From Saururus chinensis (Eukaryota; Streptophyta; Magnoliopsida; Piperales; Saururaceae), in assembly GCA_035235625.1 (NCBI GenBank), contig CP141144.1:29385014-29449013 (forward strand): DNA of 64,000 bases. The letters are read 5' to 3'. The translations under genes and the position numbers were made by a program. Below the pieces are notes generated by a model. It ran no database searches. It was given only the letters and a program-made list of their open reading frames with translations, and had not been told where the DNA came from. Of this stretch, positions 48,260-59,235 are shown piece by piece. Each line of letters starts with the position of its first letter. The first letter of the stretch is position 1.

Positions 48260-51200
48260 ATGGCTGCACACATCCGCCACTTCACACGTATCCCATTTCC
48301 GACCCGCCTCCCATCCCCCCTTCTTAAACCCCCCCGACCTTTCTTTTCCTCGTCTTCTCGAACCTTCCCTGCGTCTGCTGCTGCAATGGCGTCCAAGGTC
48401 TTGGTCCCCGTCGCCAACGGCACGGAGCCCCTGGAGGCCGTCATCATCATCGACGTCCTCCGCCGAGCCGGAGCCGACGTTATCGTCGCCTCCGTCCACG
48501 ATGCCCTCCGCGTTGAGGCCTGTTGGGGCATCAAGCTTGTTGCCGATGCCCTCATCTCCGACCTCGCCGACGCCGCCTTCGACCTGATCTCTCTCCCCGT
48601 AGGTTTCGATCATCTTTTCAGCTCTTTAGTTACTGGTCAAATTCGATTTATTCTGATTTTGTTGATCTGAGTATTTCTTGGTCTCGTCGGTTAGGGAGGG
48701 ATGCCGGGCGCTGCGAATCTCAGAGACTGCGCTATTCTTGAGAGCATTTTGAAGAAGCATGCATCCGAGGGCCGGCTTTGTGGCGCGATTTGCGCGTCGC
48801 CGGCTGAAGTGCTGGGACCTTGGGGTCTGCTCAAGGGATTGAAGGCAAGATTTAGCTTACTCGTGGTTGTCGGGTTTTTATTAGCTGAATTGTCCGTTTC
48901 TAGTTTGATTTTGCGAGAAACTTGATAATTGGGTCAGGCAACATGCTATCCGTCGTGGATGGAGAAGTTGCCGGCTGACGCAAAAGCAGTTGAAGCCAGG
49001 GTTCAGCAGGATGGGCGAGTAGTGACAAGTAGGGGGCCAGGCACAACAATGGAATTTGTCGTGGCATTGGTTGAACAATTGTATGGGAAACAGAAGGCTG
49101 ATGAAGTTGCAGGTCCACTGGTACGTATGTATCTGCATTCGTGGTCATTCTCCGGTCTTATTAATTACAGATGACTCTTCGTAATTGAAACGACTTCTAA
49201 TGTTTGGTACTTGTTCACTGCGGGGAATACGTAAGTAGACCATGTGAATTATGTGGATTGGATTGAAGAACCTATGACTCTTTTAGACGGCATTGATAAT
49301 AAATATAGATGTGTGAAATCCAAATCCAGTGCTGTTCTTTCCTCTTTTCTTGTTCAGTGGGAAAGTAGAGATATTTGAGAAAGGAAAACTTGAAGATACT
49401 ATTTTCAATCATATAAGGTGTTGTAGACCAATGACACAGAGAAGATTAAGGAGAAAGGGGAGAAGAGAGGGATTAAGGCTGGAGAAACTAAATTAAAATA
49501 ACTGATCTACTCTTTCATTGATTTTCTAAATGAATCAATTAGGGCATAGACCCTACATACTTATAGACAATTAAGAACCTTAATCATAATAGAACTCCTA
49601 ATTAGAATGGCCCCTAACATTAGTCTAAGCCTAATAAAATTAAACTCCTAATTATCCTAAAATACTTTAATTAATTATTAAATCTTAATTGGAATAGATT
49701 GAAGGTGGGACCTGACCCTTAGGGCAAGTCATAACATTCCACCTTGCTTCCGCTCCACTTCGTCCTCGAGGTGGTCTTGGGTTCTTGCGTCAAAAGTAAG
49801 ACAATACTGGTGAAACACTGCAATCGGCCCGCCATTACACCACTGGTCACCTCGCATAAGTCAGACCATTTTACATACAGAAGAATATTGGGTCCATTGG
49901 AAAGCCAAAATAAAAATTTCTATAAAAAATAGCATATGGATGGCGCATCGAACCATGTAAAGCTCATGAAGAGCACTTGAAACTGAAGAAGAAATCCTTT
50001 TTAAGTGGAAATCCTGCCAGCATGGGGACATTGTGAATCTGTGATAGCCATGTAAGTAGGAGAATGACCAATCTTGGACCCACCAAGGGCAAACTCCCAA
50101 TTAACAGACCCACCTAGACCATCTTGCATATCCACGACACGTCTAATAGGAAAATTCCAAAGTGAGCTAACTTGCAAGACAACAAATATGGTAAGGCGAA
50201 CCCAACAACACGCAGGTCGGGAGAGGAGTGGAACAAGACCTACTAGCAATCAAAAGTATCTGCCAGAGACGGGTTCTAGTAGATGTAAAGCCATATTAAT
50301 CTCTAGCGAAGACAATACCAAATAAGATGCGTTTTGGGCAAAACTACGGGAGAAACACCGTCTTCCACTATGCAGAAGTCTGTTCACCCTTGGATGCTTG
50401 CTGGGGTTGATGGAGAAATTGTCAAGAAAAAATTGCATTTAGATTCACTGAGATGGGTTGTGTGCCACAGGGAAAGATGAGGCTATCAGCTACAGCATTG
50501 AGGAGGCCCTGCAGGGGGTGGATCTCATCTGACTCAGGCCAAATCCGGTGGAACTTGAGCGGTGGGGTGGGCCTCTAATTAGACACATCCAAGCCGACCT
50601 TCGCCACGTCCAATTGCAGAGGGATGGCTCTCAAGGGCGCATCCTCTGCATCCACCTACGCCTTGTCATGGTAGGGATGAGAGTCTTCGATGGCAAATAG
50701 TGGATAGGGGGCCTTGCATTTGATGGGGAGTTTGCGAGCTACTAGCAGTTGTCTGTCGACTGAGATCCCTGCTAGGATCAAATGGGAAGCAGATGATGGA
50801 GGATGCTGATGAAAGTGTCTCACCTTGAAGACTCCATGTCATTGTTGGTAAGGCAGAGGAATGGGAAAGAGCAATGGACAGCCGAGAAAGAAATCTAGTA
50901 GCTGCTTCAATCACTGCCGAAACGGTTGTGTGCCAACAGCATGAGGGACGAGATATGGGGCAAGTTGGCGCCTTTTGGTGAAATCATTACTGCATGTGAA
51001 GAGCAACTAGATAAGGGATGCTTGGCTAGAGGCGAAGAAGGCACTGTCATTGCTGGCAGTGACGTGTTGGGTTTCGGCGGTGACTGGTTCGATTCCGAGG
51101 TTGGCTTTGGCTGCAGAACATGAGTCCTCTGTGTTGGATGGCTGTCGGCATCCGGTGGAGGCGATGATGATTGACCCAGTTGGAGGATGGCTTCCAATAA

Positions 51201-53631
51201 TTGGTCAAAGCGGCGATCAAGATGGTCGAAACATTGCTGGAAGAAGTCATTGTGGGTCACTATGGAGCTCCTCACAACGGATAACTAATGACAAAATGCT
51301 TTCATTCTCGTAAACAATTGATGAGTGGGAGAGGGTGGGAGGGCACAGGAACACCCTCAAGCTGCCAACGTTGTAGACTAATGTCTACACAAAGAAAATT
51401 AAGGAGAAAAGAGAGAAGAGAGGGATCAGGGCTGGAGAAGTTAATGTAAAATAACTTATCTACCCTTTCATTGATTTTTCGAATGAATCAATCAGGGCAT
51501 CGCCCCTGACCCCAGCTTCGTTGTCCCTCAGTCCTGACCGGGACTTCCTGCCCAGGTGCCCTGCTCCTGGCCACGACAAATCACAGGGCTGGGAAAAGGG
51601 TGTGCCTTTCTAGCACCAGTCCGGTTCCCAGACCCGACCCGGCCTCCTTGTCTCTTGGGCAGCCCCAGTAACGATTACCCAGCCCCTGCAAGTCACGGAG
51701 CAGGGAAAAGGGTACGTTTTCTGCACCAGTCCTGGAGTGCCCTGAACCACAGACCTCCCTTTCCCCTTGTCCCAACTCCCCTGCACTCTCCAAATCACAG
51801 GGAAGATCCCTGCAAAACACGAAGCAAGGGGAGGTGGGATTTCTTGCCCCTACCCCCGGCAACACCCAGACATCCCTCTCCCTGGTTTCAGTTTCCCTTT
51901 CCCGCACCCTGTAAAACACAAGGCAGTGGGGAGGGGGATTTTCCAGCCCAGCCCTCCTCGCCTTCCATTCACCCCCGCCCCCCCCCCCCCAAACACCAAA
52001 ATTAAAGCTTCCAAAAACATGGATTTCAACATGCAAATGTTGCGGTAGGTTATATTTTTCCTATCTATTTATACCTGTTGGATTTACTTGTTTGCTAATT
52101 CTTGCACATTTAGTTGACTATATGCCTTGGCTCTAAATTCAGGTGATGCGTCCAGATATTGGTGAATATACTATGAAAGAGGTTAATTCCATAAAATGGA
52201 CAGTCAACAAAACACCACAGGTGAGAGCTGGATTTAGATCTGTACAAATCTATGGATTTACCTCAACATCTTCTGGGCTTAAGCTGTTGAAGTTTTTCTG
52301 CAATCCAATATATTTGATCTTCTGAATAGGATTATCTCTCTATATTTCATTGCCGCTATGGAGAGAATAAATACAAATAGCTGCTGTTTTTTGTTGTGTT
52401 ATTATGTTGGTTTTCTCTTTAAATTGTTACTTTGACATGCACCTGTAATTTTGATATGTCTTGAATAGGATTATCTTGCTTTATTTTATATCTTCTGAAG
52501 AGAATGAATACAAATAGCTGCTATTTTTTGTTGCGTTATTATGTTGTTTTTCTGTTTAAGTTGCTGCTTTGATGTGCCTGTGGTTCTGATGTATTGTTCT
52601 GAAGAAACTTCAGGTAGGGTTTTTTCCTGTATGTTGGAAGACCAAATTAAGTTCTTATGCAATTGAAATACAGCACATTTTTATTTGGATGTGATGTTGA
52701 AGATGGTGCATTTCTGTTTAATTTTAATTTCTGGGTTTGGTTATCTAAATATAGAGAGGGAGATATTGAGAATAAAGCCCTGAGTTCTGGTTGTCTTTAA
52801 ATTAGTGACGACTTGTTTATTGAAACAGTTTAAGACTGAATGTTGTTTTACTTTTCAATGTTCAGATTCTTATACCAATTGCAAATGGGTCGGAGGAAAT
52901 GGAAACTGTTATGATAATTGATATTCTGCGGAGAGCAGGAGCTAGTGTAGTGGTTGCATCTATTGAAGATACATTAGAAGTACTAGCATCCAGAAAGGTG
53001 AAATTAGTTGCAGATGTGCTTTTGGATGAGGCCGCCGAGCTTGAATATGATCTAATTGTTCTGCCTGTAAGTTGTGATTTGAAGCCTTTTGATCTTTTAG
53101 TCTATAGCTATGATAGAAGTCACAATCAATCATTATGCATTAAGCCTGCCAACTTCTTTCCCAAGAATTTTTGTTTTTTGTTTTAAAGGGAGGACTTGGT
53201 GGTGCACAAGCGTTTTCTGATTGTCAGAAGTTGATTGATCTGCTGAAGACACAAAGAGAATCAAATAAACTATACGGAGCTATTTGTGCATCCCCGGCAT
53301 TTGTCCTTGAACCCCATGGTTTACTTAAGGTGTATCTCATCATTACTTAAGATCTTTTTTTCCTTTGTAAGCGTTATTTGATATACTAATGAAATTTGTG
53401 CGACTCCCTTATTATCGATGCTCAATGCAGGGAAAGAAAGCGACAGCTTATCCAGCTTTGTGCAACAAGCTTTCTGATCAAAGTGAAGCTGAAAATAGGG
53501 TGGTTGTAGACGGTAACCTTATTACCAGCAGGGGCCCAGGCACAACCATGGAATTTTCATTGTCTATAGTTGAGAAGCTGTTTGGCCATGAAAAAGCCAT
53601 CCAGCTTGCCAAAACCTTGGTGTTCATGTAA
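48260..53631 (+). CDS. Tandem DJ-1/PfpI-domain protein (plant DJ-1 homolog, DJ-1B-like, probable plastid form)
   Basis: Seven exons: 48260-48598, 48695-48844, 48938-49120, 52143-52220, 52866-53066, 53189-53329 and 53431-53631 (TAA). Every junction is in phase 0 and the product is 430 residues. Residues 1-42 are rich in Ser, Pro and Arg with no acidic residue, a plastid transit-peptide profile. A second ATG (48386) follows it and would give a cytosolic form. Domain 1 (about 43-224) and domain 2 (251-430) each show LVP/LIP..NG.E..E, RRAGA, DLI.LP/GG, a nucleophile elbow AICASPA (Cys146 and Cys350) and [11 protein letters not shown]. Glu59 and Glu263 match the conserved Glu that polarises the cysteine. 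The position of human His126 is Tyr in both domains, as is common in plants. Family members are described as glyoxalase/deglycase-type or chaperone-like stress proteins. The activity of this one is inferred. Intron 2 begins with GC and intron 3 carries a retroelement. Confidence 0.93.
48845..48937 (+). other. GC-AG intron (intron 2 of the DJ-1 gene)
   Basis: Exon 2 ends ...CTCAAGGGATTGAAG and the intron starts GCAAGA, a good GC-donor context (AAG/GCAAG). It ends ...GGGTCAG and the next exon starts GCAACATGC. Joined, the codons give LLKGLK-ATCYP, matching the family pattern LLKGKKATxYP. No GT donor nearby restores that reading. Confidence 0.8.
49419..51505 (-). mobile_element. Short non-autonomous Ty3/gypsy element in DJ-1 intron 3
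   Basis: The left LTR (49419-49736, tgttgtagacca to gtcataaca) is 318 bp. The right LTR starts at 51369 (ttgtagactaatg) and matches it only for the first 135 bases or so, then is lost. Next to the left LTR the minus strand reads gaggacgaagtggagcgga followed by agcaaggtggaa, the same PPT context as gypsy elements 1 and 2, so the element is minus strand. The internal region has a gag-like start (51275-50907: [28 protein letters not shown]) and then decayed sequence with stops. No pol is visible. Confidence 0.75.
50650..51290 (-). pseudogene. gag-like remnant of the intronic element
   Basis: The frame from about 51275 on the minus strand contains [20 protein letters not shown], a short coiled coil, then Pro/Ser-rich sequence. 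A stop at 50907 ends it, and further short frames continue to about 50660. This resembles the N-terminal part of gypsy gag. It has no zinc knuckle or capsid core. Confidence 0.5.
51506..52010. repeat. GC-rich degenerate repeat block in DJ-1 intron 3
   Basis: Composition changes sharply from AT-rich to C-rich. At least four imperfect units can be lined up, each with a box of the form aatcac/agtcac/aaacac...gggaaaaggg or ...ggggag followed by ccagtcc/cccctacccc. Examples are cacagggctgggaaaagggt at 51587, cacggagcagggaaaagggt at 51693 and aacacaaggcagtgggga at 51915. The overlapping frames on both strands are a by-product of this. Origin unknown. Confidence 0.55.
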
Positions 53632-54800
53632 ATTTAGGCGGGGAGAGTAAGGATACTGGATTGAATGAAGGTGATTATAGCTGTTGAGGTGATCCATACA
53701 AAGTCCATTAAGCAGCGGAGTACATATGTACCTAGGCTGTGATATCTGCTGTAAGAGCCGTATTTTTATCGTTGCTATGTGGTTTTCTGTTTATTTATTA
53801 AGAAGCTGTTGAATTTTTGTAACTCAGGTAATTTTTATGACTGGCTATGAGCCTTTAGTCAACTACGCTGTTGGTATACGTAGATAACTCGAGTTTCCCA
53901 TGACTCTTGAAGTGTAAAAGAACGTATATATGGAAGCTTTTGATTGAGTTTGCTCCATGTATACAAAAAGAGGTACTAATTTGGCAAAATAATTGTTTTG
54001 TATTAATAACTTTATTTTGTTAAATTTAAGTGGTAGTAGATTTACAAAAGAGTATTATAAATTTATTTTTCTTCATCTTAGATGTGGGTTTTTTAAATAT
54101 GATTATTAATATAAGAAGGATGGAGTATTTATTACTTTAGGTCTGAGAAAATAGCACATCAAGTTGGTATGCGGTTCACAACACCAACTGTAAAGCTATA
54201 CGTCATCATGCTGTGGTCCCATTTCAGAGCTAATAGTTGTCTGCCTCTCCATCAAGGGAGCAGAGGTCAGTGAGTGTCAAAAGTTCACCTTCTCGCTTAG
54301 AAAATCAGTTCTTAACCGCCCCAATTGAAACTCATGCCCTTACCCACCCCCTCACTATAAAGGCCATTTGACGTATATAAATTCTACGACCTGCACGTGA
54401 CTTTAATTACCTTCACTTTATTCTTCTTTCACTCCTCCGTCAGCAAATCATTTATTTACTTACACATGAACACAAAGTTGGAGGTGGAAGAGGTATAGGA
54501 GGAAGAAGAAGTTTGACATAACTAGTTAAGTGGGTTACTTAAGATAGAGTTGAACAAGAACAGGATAGAGGTAATTAGATTATTTTATACCACATGTGTA
54601 GCCTCTTATATTTGTGAGTCTTTTTGCAGTATTTGCAAGTTATGCGCTCCTTTTGAGCATTATGTGGGTGATGGAATTTGTTTACGTCAAATGGAGTACT
54701 AAAAACTAATGCCCATGGCCTTACAACCAGCTATCTCATGGCTCCATGAGTCCCTCTCCTAAGCCTTAGTCACTAGGGATGTCACTAGGTTCAAATATAT
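53632..54800. other. 3' flank of the DJ-1 gene; possible unassigned promoter
   Basis: The first 300 bp or so are the likely 3' untranslated region, since T-rich sequence and aataattg-type motifs occur up to 54000. At 54350-54480 a sequence looks promoter-like (tatataaat at 54375, then a C/T-rich leader and an ATG at 54466 with only ten sense codons). No gene continues from it, so I only note it. Confidence 0.3.
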
Positions 54801-54943
54801 CTACACTACCTTTTGTCCAACAAAACCTTACATTAAGTTTTGATATAACATAAAAAAATGTCTCCTATTATTATGTAAGACTCATTTTTTTTCTATCTAA
54901 TCAAAACTTAGTGTAAGGTTTTGTTGGACATAAAGTGGTGTAG
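54801..54943. mobile_element. Palindromic MITE
   Basis: 143 bp with long inverted arms. The left arm, ctacactaccttttgtccaa then caaaaccttacattaagttt, is the reverse complement of the right arm (aaacttagtgtaaggttttg then ttggacataaagtggtgtag), with about four mismatches over 44 bp. The loop is AT-rich (about 55 bp). No clear target duplication beyond AT-rich flanks, so the superfamily is not assigned. Confidence 0.75.
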
Positions 54944-57561
54944 GGTTATTAGCATTTATATGCATACGGGAAAACCTTGCTAAACCCTAATGTGTGAAGT
55001 GAGGTTCCCAATTGAAATAAAATAACTACTTGGGTAGGGATTGGGTTTCAGGTGATGACTCGACTAAGGACTAAAGTTATAAATATTACATTTCTACTTT
55101 GATAATAACTTAAAATTTACTTGATGGGTGAGAGATAAGACCAAATAATTATTTGAAATTTTATATTTTTTATAATTGAATATTTTTATTTTAAATAATA
55201 ATAATAAAAAATTATATTCTATGTGTGACGCCCTTTATTTTTTCAAGAAAATATAATATTTTATTTTTAAATTGTCTAATTTTCCATAGGGAGCCACCGA
55301 CGTGTCAGTGCTCATGTTGGTTAATATTGATTTTAATCATTGTGTCAATGGTCGCAATGGTGAAACCGTAAGATGCGATTATTTTAGAAATTGTGGGAAG
55401 TTAAGTAGTTCTAAATAATATAAGGCAATTACACCCTATTTAAAGAGAGAAAATCTAGTAATTTTGGGAAGTCTTAGTAAAGTCCAAGTGAGAGTGGGGT
55501 GTCCATAGCAGAAGTGCGGGAGGAAACGCGCCAAGATAAGGATCAACACAAATTGAAGGTTAGATTGCAAATCTTGTTGTTTAACATTCAAGTTTCATAA
55601 ACTTCATTCTTTTCTAGAGTTTTGACTAGTTTTGAACATATGCATGATTAATAATAGGAGGATTTTACCATATGTTGATCTTATAGTTCCTTTTATGGTT
55701 AAATGGTAGGAAACCTGATTTTATTTGATTTTTTTGAAAGAAAATATATAAGGAACTAGTGCGGTCTCTGTTTGTTTATTTTTTATCATTAACATGCCAC
55801 AACACGTCAAGGATTGCATCAATTATTAGAGGAGGATGAATAGTATTCACATTAGAGTTTTTGTGTCAAAATTAATATCAAAAACTTGATGTAAAATTTT
55901 AATATATACTCGCAAAAAAACAAAAATAGAAAAACAGCTAAATGAGGTCGATCCCACAAGGATTGATTCAATTCAACTAAATCTAAAATATTATGTAACT
56001 AATTTAAGCAAAGAAATGGATTTCAATTAACTAAAAAGATTAAAGGTGAGATGAAAAGGCAATGCATATGAACACCCAAACATCAAATCTGCCTTCAACA
56101 AATTAATTCTATCTCTATTTGAATTTATGTCTCTAATTGATGTATCTCACATGTTCCTCTTGGACATACACATAAAACATTACACATACTCCTCTCAATG
56201 TATGCGACTAAGGCGGTTTAAACAAAGTAAAAAACGAGTATAGATTTTAAATAAAAAATAAACTTCATTCAAAAAAGCACATTGGATTGCACGCACTCCT
56301 CTCGAACACGATTGTTCCAAAGTTTGATTTCACCTATTACACAACTCTACCCTCTCTTGAGGGCATAAAATCGAAAATAATGAAATTTTTACTAAATATA
56401 TGGAATAAAGTCTTACATCAATTTAAAACTTAAAGAAAACAAAGAGAAGTAAAACTAAATTTGTTTAGGGCTTCTAAGCCTTGACAAAGAGTTTAGGAAG
56501 CCATGAACATTGGAGACAAAAATTGATTTGGAGAAGTCATTGGTGGTGTGCGTGTTGTTGATAATGGGACGTCCCAGCTTCTGCTTCTCTTCTTCTTCCT
56601 TCTCTCTTTCTCTTCTCGGAATTTTCTTTTATTGGCTGCTGAAGATGGAGTTGGCTAGTGTTTCATGTTGGAGCTGCTGCACCCATACTCGTCTTGCAGC
56701 TGTTGGACAGAAAAATGGCTACTTCTATCAAACTGGTCTTGTTCTTTTGCTGGTCTCCTCCAACTCTCCCTTCCGGCTTGTTCCACTTCGTTTTACTTTG
56801 AAATTCACCTTGTATAAAACCCTTCATCCATTGACCATTGTCTAACTTAAATATATGTGATCCATCAAAAGAATGAGTTGATCCCTTCTCCACTTCTTTC
56901 CTTCCTTAAGTGCTTCTTCCAACTATAAGGCCAAATCAATTCTTTTTATATTCTCCAACTCTGAACTTGCCTCTATTAGCCACTCATAAGATCTTGTCTC
57001 CTCTCACTACATCTTTACCTTCCGGTCTTTTGTCTCATATTTCCAATTCATAGCACACTTCATATCTTCTCCTAATTAATGCTTTCTTTACCAACTAAAT
57101 TTAGATATTTCCTAGAATAACAATTGCCTCGTAGTAATACTCAGATGAATTTTGAGGACAAAAATTTTAGGTACATAGGGTACCAAGTTGGCAACCTTCC
57201 TTGGTGCCTAGAGCCTATCATGGAGCGACATATCATCTCTAGGTGGGCCGATGCATAGCCGGTCAGCAATGGGCTTTTTCCGTCTAAAGTTAACAGAGTT
57301 TAAATTATAGGGATTCAAACTCAAAATTTAGGTGGGAATATTGAAATTAAAAACTTGAACTGGTGGTGAAACTCAAATTCGGAATTGACATAGGAGGCCA
57401 AGGGCAATGTGGTGTTAGATTGTTAGTGGCAGGAGACGTGCCATGGAGGGGGTTCCACTTGGTTCTAGAGGGAGATGTTATCGCGGGCAAAGGAGAGGCA
57501 TTAGGCGGGGTAGAGGTTGATAAAGGCTTGGGTGGAGTGAGGTCTTGCAGCAGGGTATATC
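54944..57561. other. No gene; probable decayed LTR-type sequence
   Basis: At 55225 TGTGACGCCCTTTATTTTTTC looks like the start of a long gypsy-type LTR. At 55940 aaatgaggtcgatcccacaa is a phrase common in plant gypsy LTRs. At 57150 gatgaattttgaggacaaaa resembles the end of a Tekay-type internal region. These are isolated signals with no matching partner LTR, so I do not define an element. The frame at 56510-56845 has no family resemblance. Confidence 0.35.
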
Positions 57562-58384
57562 TGTAACGCCCCGACCCGAAAAACCCGACCCAGACCGGGG
57601 GTTAGATCGGAAGACAGAATCAGAGTGCATAAAATAAGCGGAAAAATTTAAACTCGACTGACCAGGAGCTGCAGACTCTAAGTGCGAGAGTCATAACGTT
57701 CATCCATGCACTACAGAGCTTTAACGTTCCGTTGTGCGTAGATAAGAACAAACCTAATTTTATAACTAATTTGGATCGGGCCAACGTTATTTTATCGTTG
57801 GTTGCCTACGTGCATATTGGATACCATCTCTAATATTATTCCAAAACGATCGGATCCGAATGTAGTTCTGCCTAATGGCTAATACATTCACCAGACATCA
57901 GAAAATCATATACGATAAAATACATATACTTTATATCCGAATAATTTATTCAAAATCTGACAAAAATCTTATAAATCATCGGAGTCAAACGGAAGCCAAT
58001 AAAATAGTGAAATACACAGCTCACATAGGTGAGAAGAACACTAACAAAACACACATTGGGCTCTATCATAGAGCAAAGCAGAACACACTACAGAGCATGT
58101 TGGATCATATCAGATTTTATTCGACCATACCGGTCATATCAGATCGGAGTATGTCAAGTCACAACAGAGCATTTCAGATTACAATAGAATAAATCAAAGT
58201 AGATTAAATAGAAACATATCAACACGTATCACATCATAGCAAATAATATATCTTAATTAGTATATTACTAATTAAGATGTGCATGCATATAAATCATATT
58301 AAACTAGAAGGTCAGAAAAGCGTACTCCCCTCCAATGTTGGAAGTGGCGATGTTCGGAGTTGCTCGTTTCCTCAGGGCATCTGC

Positions 58385-58620
58385 CCTTTCTGATCTGAAG
58401 ACGGTGGCCAGAACCTCCTCTAACTTCGGAACACTTTATCCTTCCTGCACCCGTAGGTAACGGACAGAACCTCCCCTTACTCGGAAATACTTTACCCTCA
58501 TTGCGCCCGTAGGCAGCGGACAGAACCTCCCCTTGTCCAAAGACACTTTTCCCTTCCCGTGCTTGTAGGCAGCGGGCAGAACTTCCCCTTGCCGCTGGGA
58601 TGTTTCCCTTATATAGCATT
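58385..58620. repeat. Tandem array in LTR E: gtaggcagcggacagaacct units
   Basis: Four units of about 58-60 bp share gtagg(c/t)a(g/a)cggacagaacctccccttnn. A further, separate unit lies at 58765-58800 (gtaggcggcggacagaacct). The minus-strand open frame over this array is a by-product. Confidence 0.8.
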
Positions 58621-59114
58621 GCTAACTCGAGGACTTGAATTAGCTAGGAATGCTTTTTGAACGACTTGAATCGGACTTAAAATGAGTAAGAAATGAAGAA
58701 CAGAAGATGAGAAAACGTGGGAGAATCTTCCCTTACCCAGAGATACTTTACCCTTTTCTGCGCCCGTAGGCGGCGGACAGAACCTCCCCTTGCCCTGGTA
58801 CGTTTCCCTTATTTGGCATTGCTAACTTGAAGAATGGATGCTTCCATTGCGTAGAACACCCTCAAATTAGTTAAGAACGCTTATTGAACGGAAGGAAACA
58901 GACGCAGAATGACTCCAGAAACTCCCTCGGAAGAATAAATGGAATGACTATTTATAGTGAATTGGCGTGCGAGTGAACAGAGGAAGAGGAAAGACGTGCG
59001 CACGCGCTCGCGCCACGTGGTGCGTTTTGATTCGACCGCAAACGAAGTCGGCGCACGTGACATGTGCGTCCCCGCACTGCGCACGGCGTGTCTGATGAGT
59101 GACTCATGCGTCCA

Positions 59115-59235
59115 CCGCGCGCATCGCGCGGTCCGCTGCACGATTGCGCGGGACCCGTGTCGTGCGGACCACCGCACGATTGCGCGGGACCTGTGTTGTG
59201 CGGACCGCCGCACGATTGCGTGGGACCCATGTCGC
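59115..59235. repeat. GC-rich 33-bp tandem array in LTR E
   Basis: Three and a half units of cgcacgattgcgcgggaccc followed by gtgtcgtgcggac. Each unit carries inverted gcgcg/cgcgc-type words and CpGs, so single strands could fold. Frames on both strands through it are artefacts. Confidence 0.85.

Larger units (their letters stand above)
49121..52142 (+). other. Intron 3 of the DJ-1 gene (about 3 kb, transposon-bearing)
   Basis: Donor GTACGT follows ...CCACTG and acceptor ...AAATTCAG precedes GTGATGCGTCC. The other introns are 93 bp to 645 bp, so this one has been expanded by the element at 49419-51505 and the GC-rich block at 51506-52010. The exons on each side keep frame. Confidence 0.9.

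Noticed and set aside
48095-48613. Minus-strand frame of 172 codons
   Set aside because: Antisense to exon 1 of the DJ-1 gene, where GC-rich codons remove stops on the other strand. No family resemblance.
51556-52048. Several frames of 60-151 codons
   Set aside because: They overlap on both strands within the GC-rich repeat in DJ-1 intron 3, and mirror the repeat units.
56510-56845. 111-codon + strand frame with hydrophobic stretches
   Set aside because: Low-complexity Ser/Leu-rich peptide in LTR-type sequence; no homolog recognised and no splice or promoter support.
58299-58619. Minus-strand frame of 106 codons
   Set aside because: Follows the 58-bp array in LTR E; periodic peptide, no start context or domain.
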